A DNA stretch of 64,000 nt from Eledone cirrhosa (Eukaryota > Mollusca > Cephalopoda > Octopoda > Eledonidae): the NCBI GenBank assembly GCA_964016885.1, contig OZ024743.1:190983892-191047891 (forward strand). The letters are read 5' to 3'. A program made the translations under genes and the position numbers. Below the pieces are notes generated by a model that worked only from the letters and a program-made list of their open reading frames with translations, was not told the origin of the DNA and searched no databases. This document shows positions 36,531 through 47,430 of the stretch, piece by piece; position 1 is the stretch's first letter; each line of letters opens with the position of its first letter.

Positions 36531-37200
36531 GTTTTCTTGGCTATGTCAGTGGTGGTGCTGGGGCTTTTTCTATTGTTGGTGGGGAAGGGATAGTGGTAGC
36601 AATGATTGATGGAGTGGTGGCGGCGGTGACTATAGTGATGGCGTTGTCGTTACTGAGTTTTGTTGAATAGACTGTAGTAGTATGCGTTTGTTTGACCTGT
36701 GTATCTATGCGATTTGTCGCGTATGTTTAATATATGTGTTGACATATTTACTTAATATTTCAATTAAACATTTTGAGAAAACTTGAGATACAATAATAGT
36801 AATTATTATTATTATGCTGGGATTGGTGGTGAAATTTCCGTTATCTGGCTGTTGTGTTTAGTGTACACAGAGGAGTGATGGGATAGGTGGTGTATCTAGC
36901 TTGTGGTGTTGGTGAAATTGCTGTTATTTGGCTGTTATATATAGTGTAGACAGAGGGGGTTTTCTTCCATTTCTAACCATTTTTTTTTTTTAATATAAGA
37001 TTTATAATACAAAATTGAATATTTGAGCGATATAACAGGATATTATGGATTCGAATTTCCTGAGAGCGAAGCCCGGCGCTTTATGTCCCATTTGTACTAC
37101 GAATTGTTATATCACAATGGTTTTAAATATGGTAAAAAAACAAAAACTTACGGGAACGATTCCATAACACTCTATTCACCACGTGCGCCTTCTTCCCTAT
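36531..37200. other. Spacer shared with 44270-45060
   Basis: No gene. 'ctatgtcagtggtggtgctg', 'aattattattattatgctgg', 'gtgatgggataggtggtgta' and 'acttacggga.cgattccat' recur in the same order at 44.27-45.06 kb. It lies between the 3' end of a family Y LINE and the 5' end of a family X LINE in both places. Poly-TTA is at 37200-37226. Confidence 0.65.
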
Positions 37201-37574
37201 CTTTATTATTATAATTATTATTATTGTTCTTTGAGTCTCAGTCATGGATGTTATTTAACTGGAAAGTTTGTTGAGATGAATATCAAGCCGCTACCTGCAG
37301 CTTCAGATATTCAGGACCTATCGGAGGGTTCTTGCTGTTGCCAGCAAGCATGCCTTTTGAAGTGTTCCAAAAAGCAGCGCTAGACAAACATTCTTTAACC
37401 ATCCTTGGAAACGTTTTGAGATAGTACCTAGTGCGCCTATGACAATCGGGACCACTTTGACCTCATGGCAGTTACAAATCCTTTTTACATCCCAATTTAA
37501 ATCCTAGTATCGGTTAATTTTCTCCCTCTCCTTTTCTTGCACTCTCGTGTCAAATGGGCAGGCTACATCTACAA

Positions 37575-40500
37575 TCAGGCATGATCTGTTTTCCTTGTCC
37601 AAAACACCAGGTCAGGCTTATTGTGTTCCAGTTTCTTGTCCGTCTGTATCCTAAAATCCCATAGCACCTTCACCTGATCGTTTTCTATCAACAACTCTGG
37701 CCTATGCTCATACCACTTCTCAGAATGTGGTAAATTGTTTACTTTGCACATGTGCCAGTGGATCACCCTGCCCATCACATCATGTCTCCAGCCCTTATAG
37801 TGAGTCAGGGCTAGGTTTTTACACTCGGATACAATGTGAGCCACAGTCTCCTCTCTCTCTCCACACATCCTGCACAGTGGGCTAGCCTCCTCCTTGTAAA
37901 TATGGTGTTTCAGCCACTTCGTTTTGAGGGCCTGCTCTTGCGCAGCCATTAGCATTCCTTGTGTAGCCTTGTTAAGCTCTCCTCTTTTCAACCACTTCCA
38001 TGTCTGTGGGTCTCTAAATTCAGTTTTCTCAAAGAAGGTACTATGAAGGGATTTTTCATGAAGGTTGCTCTTTCTCCTTGTTATTTCCTCCTTGGACATC
38101 CCCTGGTCTATTGTCCTCTCCTTCAGTACAATTCTGAGCATTGGCTCCCTACTATCGGTCACGTATTTGTGTAGGTTGTTTTTCTCCATCTGAACACAGT
38201 CTTCTATGCTGATAAGACCTCTTCCACCTTCAGATCTCCTTAAGTAGAGTCTATCGACATCACCCCTCTTGTGGAACATGCTGTAGATAGTCAATAGCTT
38301 CCTAGTCTTCCTATCCATTTCTTTTTGTTCAGCAACATTCCATCTCAGAATTCCCGTACTGTACCTAATAATAGACACAGCTCGGGAATTTACTGCACTT
38401 ATGGCATTCCTACTGTTCAGATGTGACTTTAATACGCTCCTTACTCTCCGAATGTATTCAGTTCTTATCAATTCCTTCATTTTTTTGTTCTTGATGTCAT
38501 CAGCCTCCAGAACACCTAAATATTTGTATCCTTCTTCGGTATCAATTTCCTTTATCATCTCACCTGTTGGTACCTGGATTCTGTTGCCTCTGCTCAATTC
38601 ACCCCTCTTCATCTCAAAGACTCCACACTTACTAATACCAAATTGCATACATATTTCATTGCTGAAAATACGGACAGTGTCAGCAAGCACATCCAACTCC
38701 TTCTCACTCTTCCCGAATAGCTTAAGATCGTCCATGAAGAGCAGGTGATTGATGGTAAGCCCTTCCTTTTCCAACTTGTATCTTGCGCTTACTTTTGGCA
38801 GTATAATGGTCAGGGGGATCAGGGCAAGGCAAACAACAGAGGGGACAAACTATCTCCCTGGCAGATATCTCTCTTGATCTTCACGCCTCCCAAGGATTCT
38901 CCGCCCGATGTTAACTCTGTTTTCCAGGACTTCATACTTTTGCTCAACAACTGTCTGATGTTATCTGCCACACTGAAGATCTCTAGGATTTTGGTCATCC
39001 AAGAATGAGGTACCATGTCGAATGCCTTTTTGTAGTCTATCCATCCCATGGCAAGACCAGTGTGTCTCCTCTTGCAATTCCTCATTACCTTTCCAATTAT
39101 CTTATCAATAAGTAGCTGGTCCTTTGTACCACGGGACTTCTTTCGGCATCCTTTCTGTTCGTCCGGTTATAAGTTGTTTATGTTGAGGTGATGGTAGATT
39201 TCCTCAGACATAATGCTTGTTAACAGTTTCCACATTACGGACAGCATGTGATAGGTCTATAGTTGGTAACATCATTAGCCTTGGTTCGGTCTTTCATTAC
39301 TAGAACTGTGGTACCTTTTGTCTACCACTCTGGTACCTCCCCTGACATCAAACAGTCATTGAACATGGTTGTCAGTTTCGGGTGGAAGGATGTTTTATTT
39401 TTAATCCAATACCCCTGCACACCATCTGGGCCTGGTGATTTCCAGTCGGTTAGTTTTCTGGCTGCCCCTTAAGAGTTTCAACTGTGATACTCAAATCAGT
39501 TTGTTGGTGTGCCTGTTCACTAATCTCCTTTTGTACTGTCTCAATCCACACTGCCTGATCATTATGTTCAACATCCTGCTCCTATATTCCCCTCCAGAAT
39601 GTCTTAGTTTGTTCCGCCTCGGGGATCAAGTCGTTGCCTCTTTCTTACTCTTCAAGCTGTCCAAACAACATCTTCTGGTCGTCGTCAAACATGCGGTTAT
39701 GTCTATATTGACTGACTCTGCTCTTGTATCGCCTAATATTTGCGCTCCCTTGCTACAATGCGTTGCTTCAGTTCCTCTATGATAATATTTAGATTTTTCC
39801 TCCTAGGTTTGTACTTCATTTCCAGTCTATTTTTAGTGTCTATGTTTTGTAATGTCCCATTCAGTAGGGACTCAAGCTTTCCAATGTCATTTCTCATTTC
39901 CCTGATTTTACCATTCAGTCGTTTCTTCCACCATGGTGGAATCTTTCTTGTTTGTTGGTTTCTCTCGCTTTTATGCCAAGTAATTTCCTCACCGCATTTA
40001 CTGTTGCTTTGAGGATATTGTTGCACTGGTGAAGGTTCCTCGCCTCAAGGTATGGGATGACTTTGTTTACCTTAGCTGCTGTTTCTTTTAACTTTTTCCT
40101 GTCTACAAATCTTAGGTTCATATCATTGTTCAATTCATCTACCACTAAGTTTAGGATATCTACCAAATCTTGTCCTAGCCCGTCAGCATTCATCTCCTCA
40201 ATGGCCGTATCTTTGTTCCAGGTATTATTTATTTCAGCATTCAGATCATTGTCTGCTTCGGATGGTTCCTCCGTTCTCTCAACCTCTTCACCTTCATCTC
40301 CCACTGGCTCGTTTGCCTGACATACTCCACCCTCCATCTCCAAGCTAATCTCTCTGCCCAGTTCCTCCAGTTCTAGCTCGCTTATCCATCCATTAGTTCT
40401 TATTACACGAGCCTGCCCGGCCAGTTTTTGTTCATCTAATTTAAATGGACCAATCTCGTTCCAGATGTTATGCATCCTTTTCCTATAGCCTTTCTCCTTG

Positions 40501-40718
40501 GGGTTACTCTTCAGGTAACATTGCATAACAGTTCTATTCAATTCTTTCGTCCAGTTGGTTCTGGTCCCTTTCCTTCTTTTTCTTCCTCCGACACCAGCAG
40601 TATTTGGTTGACAGCCAGGTCCCTGCTGCTGAGCCAGGGAGCACCTGTTGGGTGAGAGTCTGTCACATGACATTCTAGTCTCTATTTCACCGTTATTCGA
40701 ACTGTTTAGGTTCGACAT
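37575..40718 (-). pseudogene. Family Y LINE protein (RT and RLE endonuclease), copy 1
   Basis: Starts MSNLNSSNNGEIETRMSC at 40718. The N-terminal part has RTNWTKELNRTVMQCYL, a Myb-like helix pattern, then an acidic stretch. A frameshift near 39950 leads to IPPWWKKRLNGKIREMRND. The region 39733-39270 is badly decayed with several stops. RT pieces: [22 protein letters not shown] (catalytic Asp), [11 protein letters not shown], a frameshift, then LLFMDDLKLFGKSEKELD (catalytic DD). Downstream lie EGGRGLISIEDCVQ and the zinc finger CRMCGEREETVAHIVSEC, then FRIQTDKKLEHNKPDLVFW, the start of the endonuclease (PD of PD-(D/E)xK). The frame stops at 37575 before the rest of the nuclease. Inactive. Confidence 0.85.
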
Positions 40719-40759
40719 TTAAACACTCTTATCGAGGATTGGCGAATGTATGGTTACAT

Positions 40760-40791
40760 AACCACCGGTGAATTACTTGTCTCCGGTGGTT
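40760..40791 (-). other. Perfect hairpin in family Y 5' UTR
   Basis: AACCACCGG (40760-40768) pairs with CCGGTGGTT (40783-40791), nine pairs with a 14-base loop, about 40 bases before the start codon in element sense. Possible structural role in the RNA; not tested. Confidence 0.6.
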
Positions 40792-40894
40792 TCGTCACTC
40801 CACGTGACTTTTGTGTGGCATTATCACGCTGTAGACGAACCCAAACAAACAAACAAACAAACAGGCAGAAAAAAGCCCAAAAATAAATTTTTGT

Positions 40895-43800
40895 TGGCAG
40901 ACACTGATCTTGTGCTGATATAATCAGTCCTTCAGTCTCCGATTTCAGTCCAGAGGATGCCAACCACTGATGGGTTAAAGTTTTGTCAACATCAGGATTG
41001 TTAGCTCGCTCTGGGTATTTTCCATACAGAGGCTTTTTTTGCCATTTCTTAGCCAGTTTCTGTAGCAGTTCTTTCTTTGCAGTTACTTTTACCTGCTTTG
41101 CTTTTTCTGTGTTTTCCATTTCAGCAGTAAATGGGACTTCTGAAATTTGTAGTCCATTACTGTATCTTTGTGCATCTTTTGTAATGGAATATGATCTTTT
41201 GATGCTTTCGTGTTTCAAAACGAGTTTGATCATCCAATCATGTGATTCCCTTAGATATGTAGATAATCCAATTGTTGCAGTTTTCAACGCAATGTCTAAC
41301 TGGATTAACCCACGTCCTCCTTATTTCCTAGGGAGATATATTATATCTATATCTGCCTTAGGGTGATGCATTCTGTGCATGGTTAAGAATTTTCGAATTT
41401 TTGTATCGAGCCTACGGATCTCTGTGCTTGACCAGTTGATGACATTGTAACTGTAGGTTACTACTGGTATGGCAAGCGTGTTTATGGCATCGATCCTATT
41501 CCTTGCATTCAATTCCGTTCTTAAGATTGCTCTTACTCTGCGGTAACATTCCTTCCTTATCCTTTCCCTCATTGTCGAGTGCTTGATTCCGTCTCCTTCA
41601 CAAACACCTAGATATTTGTAAGTTTTTTCTTGATCAAGTTCTCTTATCACGTTCCCCCGATCAAGATTAATGTCTGAACTCTTCAGCAGCTTTCCTCTGG
41701 TGAACGTTGCTTTGGCGCATTTATCTAGTCCAAACTCCATTTTAATGTCATCACTGAACTGCTCCACAGTGGATAATAGCCCTTGCAATTGTTCATAATT
41801 TTTTGCAAATAGTTTCATGTCATCCATGTAGAACAGGTGATTAATGGTTTTGTCATAGACTTTATATCCATGTTTTGTTTCATTGAGCATTTTACTTAAT
41901 GACATAAGTGCGATGCAGAATAAAAGCGGTGATAAAGAGTCACCCTGAAAAATTCCACAATTAATATTAACTTCTCCAGCTTCCAGTGATTTTGTTTCAC
42001 TATTCAAAAGGAGTGTCGTTTTCCATGTCTTCATACTGAATGACAAAAACCTCCTGACAACGGGGGATATTTTGAAAATCTCTAAACATTTTTCAATCCA
42101 ACTGCGTGGCAAACTATCAAATGCTTTTTTATAATCTATCCAAGCAATCGATAGATTTTTGTGTCTATTATGACAATCTTCCAGTATCATTTTGTTAACC
42201 AGAAGCTGATCCTTACAGCCATATGAGCCTCGTTTACACCCTTTCTGCTCAATGGGAAATAGGTCATTTGTTATCAGGTGGTCATATGTGTATTCAGTTA
42301 GGACTGATGTTAACATTTTATACATTGTGGTTAAGCAAGTTATCGGTCTGTAATTTTTGGGATTGTTTGTCTCATCATTCTTTGGAAGCAGGAATGTAAT
42401 GCCGTTAACTAGCCATGATGGTATCTTTTCTGGCTCCTTAACTATTTCATTGTAAAGTTGGGCTAACAGCTCATAAGACTCTGTGAAGGCATTTATCCAA
42501 AAGTTTTGTATTTTGTCTTTTCCTGGGGATTTCGATTTGCTGGTTTTTCTCAGAGCCAAGCGCAAATGTTCAACTGTTATATTTTCCCATATTTGTTCCT
42601 CAAGGTGAGCTGTATCTTTCATTTGTCTGTCTATCCATGGGGCATGTATGTTATGAACTTTTTCTTCGGCCCAGATCTTTTCCCAGCATTCTTGCACTTC
42701 CTCCTTGGGTGGTATTGATTTAGCAGTTATTGTTGACTTACCAATTTTTCTGTAGAAGTTTCTTTGGTTGTTTTTGAACATATTATTGTCCTTATAGAAT
42801 CTAAATCGTTTTTCAAAGCGCCTTATACGAGCAGCTTTGGCCGACACTTTTTGCTTGATTATTTCTATCAGCATGTCTATGTCACATGTTGATTTTATAC
42901 TGTACTTCTTTTTCAATTTTCTAAGTTTAGTTTGTTTAACATGTTCACCTACTTTATAGTTTGTTAAAATTTCTATGTCAGATCGGAGAAGGTTTATTTG
43001 GCTATTGATGTTCTCTTGCCAAATAGATTTCTTGTGGGAATTCCTTTGTTTTTTCATCTTCACTCCACATAAGTGAGTGGTGACTTTAGCCGATGCATAA
43101 TATAGATGATTTAAATCAGTAATGTTTAGTTTGTTTGTGATGATAATGTTTTTGACAATTATGTTAGTCTTGTGTATTGTCTTTTGGTTCTGTTTGGAGT
43201 TCTGGATCTTAGGGAGGGTGTCTCGTTGCCCCATGTCAGATTCTTTCATTTTCATCCATTCGATCATAATTTCATCCTTCAAGTTGGCAAGTTCATTCTC
43301 ATTCATTTCTTTATCATTTACGATCTCATTATTTTCATTTGGAGTTTCATCCTGAGCATGCACTCCCTCCACTTTTTCGATCCTTTCTTTAATTTGTTCT
43401 GTTGCCAGTGATTCCGCCCCAACCCTGGGATTCGAAGTGTTACAGTTTACCTCGTTTTCACTGACACATGTTTCATTTTCCCTTCGCTGACTTTGTGCTG
43501 ATAGCTTGATCTGATCAATTTCTATATCAGTTAGTAACTTTTGTCTTACAATATTTCTTCGTATATTGGCTAGTTTGTTACTGTCAATATAGCCTCTGTT
43601 TTCGGGATGTTTCTTTTTCCAGTTGATATATGTCTGTTCTGTATTCGATGTATTTTATGGGTAGTACATGGCAGTGTAGAACGCCTCAAGGACCTCTTTA
43701 TTATCTTCCCTTGACCATTTTTCTCTCTTTTTCTTTGGATTTCATGGTGGTGAGCATGGAGGGCCAACAGTAGGAGTATTCTGGTTACGGGAGGTCTCCA

Positions 43801-43930
43801 GCTCCGAAGTGATGGGAAGGTTTGAACCATTAGCTGATTTTTCGACCACAGTCTGGTTCCTCTCTGAGGGACGCGGCCCTTTTTTACCCGGGTGACGGCC
43901 GATCCGGTATGAGATTTTATCATTAGACAT
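40895..43930 (-). pseudogene. RLE-type LINE family X protein (RT), copy 2
   Basis: The frame starts MSNDKISYRIGRHPGKK at 43930 and stays in one phase to 40895, broken only by three stops: TGA at 43742-43744 (AGA in copy 1), TAA at 43655-43657, and TAA at 41319-41321 where relatives have Glu before GGRGL. Features: KREKWSREDNKEVLEAFY (Myb-like), IRRFEKRFRFYKDN, then RT motifs [53 protein letters not shown] and TYKYLGVCEGD. It ends at SAQDQCLPTK, before the zinc finger and endonuclease, where family Y sequence takes over. Same general clade as family Y but clearly distinct. Confidence 0.85.
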
Positions 43931-44269
43931 TTACTTTATTTTGTCGTGTTTTATCCTTATCCGCCAAGGAGTAATCATTTCGTGTTACCACTTCTAGAAC
44001 GAGTGTCAACCAAGACTAGAGGGGTCGTTCTCCCCTAGAGACACGGCTATTCCCCGCCGGCGGCCATCCCGGTATTTCTTGGTCACGGGGTTTTCTTTTG
44101 TTGTTTTTTTAAATTGTTATTATCATGAGTGGTTCCTTAATGTGAGCATTGCGTGGCTTAAGAATGAAATTATTAATAATTGTCTCCACTCCAGGAACAA
44201 GGCCAGCAATCACCCAGTGCATTACAATAATATAATATACTTTTTGCTGTAGTTGTCTGTTATTGTTGT
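43931..44269 (-). other. Family X 5' UTR and inserted SINE tail
   Basis: 43970-44098 is a GC-rich leader ('ccgccggcggccatcccggt') shared with copy 1 at 36400-36530. At 44185-44228 a reversed SINE tail fragment ('aataattgtctcc', 'aacaaggccagcaatcaccc') interrupts the spacer and is absent from copy 1. Confidence 0.6.
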
Positions 44270-45061
44270 TGGCTATGTCGGTGGTGGTGCCGGGGATTTT
44301 TATATTGTTGGTGAGGAAGAGGTGAGTCAGCAGTTCCATAGTTGTTGATGTTGACGTTTGGCCGGTGGCCAGGTCACTAAGTGAATCTATTTATATATTT
44401 TGCTAGCCTCTCCCTTGTCTAGTGATACAGCCACCTTCCTCTTTCTCTCTCAAGTTAACAGGGGAATAGTGGTGGTAGCAATGGAGGAGTTGTGGCGGCG
44501 GCGATGGGATAGTGGTAGCAATGATGGATGGGGTATCTATGAGTTTGTGTTCGTATGTTTAAAACATATTGTGTTGACATATTCCCGTAAAATTGGAACT
44601 AAGCATTTTTTGGAATTAAACATTTTGTTAAAATTTGAGACAATAATAATAGTAATTATTATTATGATGCTGGGATTGATGGTGGTGGTGGTGAAATTGC
44701 CGTTATCTGGCTGTTATATTTAGTGTGATGGGATAGGTGGTGTATCAAGTTTCTGGTGTTGGTGAAATTGCTGTTATTTGGCTGATCTATATAGTGTAGA
44801 CAGAGGGTGTTTTCTTCCATTTATAACCATTTTCTTTTTTTGAATACAAAATATATAATACAAAATTGAATATTTGAGCGATATAACAATATAATATGGA
44901 TCCGAAATTTTATGGGACTTCATTCGGTGCATTTATGCAACATTTGTACTGTGTTATTTCACAATTGATTTAAATATGTTAAAAATCAAAAACTTACGGG
45001 ACCGATTTCATGACCTTCTACCACCTCGTGCGTCTTCTTCCCTTATTCTGCGTCTTCTTCC
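44270..45061. other. Spacer shared with 36531-37200
   Basis: Same order of phrases as the first spacer, with a longer segment at 44300-44470. No gene. Confidence 0.65.
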
Positions 45062-45062
45062 C

Positions 45063-45094
<32 letters not shown>

Positions 45095-45095
45095 G
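45062..45095 (+). repeat. (TTA)n microsatellite at LINE 3' end
   Basis: About eleven TTA units at the 3' end of family Y copy 2. Elements of the Dong type are known to sit in TAA repeats. Confidence 0.85.
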
Positions 45096-45177
45096 TTGTT
45101 ATTCCTTGAATCTCAGTCATTGATGTTGGTTAACTGGAAAGTCCGTTGGATTGAATATCAAGCCACTACCTGCAGCC

Positions 45178-47168
45178 TCAGATATTCAGGACGTATCGGA
45201 GGGTTCTTGCTGTTCCAGGCAAGCATGCCTTTTGAAGCGTTCCAAAAAGCGTGAAGGGGCCGATTTTCTTTAACCATCCCTGGAAACTTTTGGAGATAGT
45301 CCCCAGTGCGCCTATGACAATCGGGATCACTTTGACTTCATGGCAGTTCCAAATCCTTTTCATCTCCCACTTTAGGTCCTGGTATCGGTTAATTTTCTCC
45401 CTCTCCTTCTCTTGCACTCTCGTGTCGAACGGGGAGGCCACATCCACAATCAGACACGATCTTTTTTCTTTGTCCACAACCACCAGGTCAGGTCTATTGT
45501 GTTCCAGTTTTTTGTCCGTCTGTATCCTAAAATCCCACAGCACCTTCACCTGATTGTTCTCCATCACCGCCTCTGGCCTATGCTCATACCATTTCTCAGA
45601 ATGTGGTAAATTGTTTACTTTGCACAGGTGCCAGTGGATCACCCTGCCCATCACATCGTGTCTCCAGCCCTTATAGTGGGTCTGGGCTAGGTGTTTACAC
45701 TCGGACACAATGTGAGCCACAGTCTCCTCTCTCTCTCCACAGATCCTGCACAGTGGGCTAGCCTCCTCCTTGTAAATATGGTGCTTCAACCACTTCGTTT
45801 TGAGGGCCTGCTCCTGCGCAGCCATTAGCATTCCTTCTGCAGCCTTTTTGAGGTCTCCTCTTCTCAACCAGTTCCATGTCTGTGGATCTCTAAATTCAGT
45901 TTTCTCAAAGAAGGTACTATGAAGGGATTTTCGCTTAAGGCTGCTCTTCCTCCTTGATGTTATTTCCTCCTTGGACATCCCCTGGCCTACTGTCCCCTCC
46001 TTCAGTACAGTTCTGAGCATTGGCTCCTTGCTATAGGTCACGTATTTGTATAGGTTGTTTTTCTCCATCTGAACACAGTCCTCTATGCTGATAAGACCTC
46101 TTCCACCCTCAGATCTCCTTAGGTAGAGTCTATCGACATCACTCCTCTTGTGGAACATGTTGTAGATAGTCAATAGCTTCCTAGTCTTCCTATCCATTTC
46201 TTTTTGTTCAGCAACATTCCATCTCAGAATTCCCGCACTGTACCTGATAATAGACACAGCTCGGGAATTTACTGCGCTTATGGCATTTCTGCTGTTCAGA
46301 TGTGACTTCAATACGCTCCTTACTCTCCGAATGTATTCAGTTCTTAACAATTCCTTCATTTTTTTGTTCTTCATGCCATCAGCCTCCAGAACGCCCAAAT
46401 ACTTGTATCCATCCTCAGAGTCAATATCCTTTATCATCTCACCTGTTGGTATATGGATCCCGTTACTTCTGCTCAACCTACCCCTCTTCATCACAATGAC
46501 TCCACATTTACCAATACCAAACTGCATACATATATCACTGCTGAAAATACGGACAGTGTCAACAAGCACATCCAACTCCTTCTCACTTTTCCCGAAGAGC
46601 TTAAGATCGTCAATGAAGAGGAGCTGATTGATGGTAAGCTCTCCCCTTCCCAACTTGTATCCTGCTCTCACTTTCGCAGCATAATGGTCAAGGGCATCAG
46701 GGCAAGGACAAACAACAGAGGGGACAGGCTATCTCCCTGGAAGATACCTCTCTTGATCTTCACGCTTCCCCAGGATACTCCAGTTGATGTCAACTCTGTC
46801 TCCCAGGACCCCATACTCCTGCCTAGCAACTGTCTGATGTTATCTGCTACCCTGAAGATCTCCAGGCTTTTCGTGATCCAGGAATGAGGCACCATGTCAA
46901 ATGCCTTTCTGTAGTCTATCCATCCCATGGCAAGATCAGTGTGTCTCCTCCTGCAATTCCCCATTACCATCTTATCAATAAGCAACTGGTCCTTTGTACC
47001 ACGTGACTTCTTTCGGCATCCTTTCTGTTCGTCCGGTAACAAGTTGTTTGTGTGGAGGTGATGGTAGATTTCCTCAGACACAATGCTCGTCAACAGTTTC
47101 CACATTACGGACAGACATGTGATAGGTCTATAGTTGGTAACATCATTACCCTTGTTTCGGTCTTTCAT
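45178..47168 (-). pseudogene. Family Y LINE protein, copy 2 (RT to endonuclease)
   Basis: 5'-truncated copy starting within the RT at [18 protein letters not shown]. It keeps [34 protein letters not shown], then a single-base deletion near 46670 (copy 1 has one more A in the AAAA run) and continues LLFIDDLKLFGKSEKELD. Further on are GGRGLISIEDCVQ, the zinc finger CRICGEREETVAHIVSEC, and an intact restriction-like endonuclease with HNRPDLVVVDK and CLIVDVASPFDTRV, followed by KEREKINRYQDLKWEM. It ends with a C-terminal tail to a stop at 45178. This is the best-preserved RLE domain in the window. The copy is flanked by TTA repeats on both sides. Confidence 0.88.
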
Positions 47169-47171
47169 TAT

Positions 47172-47176
47172 CAGAA

Positions 47177-47222
<46 letters not shown>
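47172..47222 (+). repeat. (ATT)n microsatellite
   Basis: About sixteen ATT units between the truncated 5' end of family Y copy 2 and the first base of the Tx1-like LINE. Confidence 0.9.
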
Positions 47223-47430
47223 GGCGACCTACGTAGTAAATCGTATCATCGTGAGCTCCGCAAAGTTTTGTTATTTCCGTTTGTTAAAAATTGTTATTTA
47301 TGGAAAATTTTATTGTTAACTGTTTATAAGCGCACATCCATTGTTTTCCGAAAAGGACACCCAAAAAGATTGGGGCCTTGTGCCCAAAATTTAAACTTTT
47401 ATTATTATCAAAAAATTTCTTTGGAAAAAA

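Larger units (their letters stand above)
37244..40890 (-). mobile_element. RLE-type LINE family Y, copy 1 (near full length)
   Basis: Minus-strand element whose 5' UTR starts near 40890 (an AAAC-repeat lies at 40845-40863) and whose 3' end meets (TTA)n at about 37240. Its start cuts into the family X LINE, whose reading frame is interrupted there. The single long protein has an N-terminal DNA-binding part, an RT and a C-terminal zinc finger plus restriction-like endonuclease, the layout of Dong/R4-clade LINEs. Confidence 0.75.

Noticed and set aside
43122..43411. Plus-strand hydrophobic frames opposite the family X LINE
   Set aside because: Shadows of the minus-strand RT gene; their hydrophobicity reflects the Glu/Lys-rich codons on the other strand.
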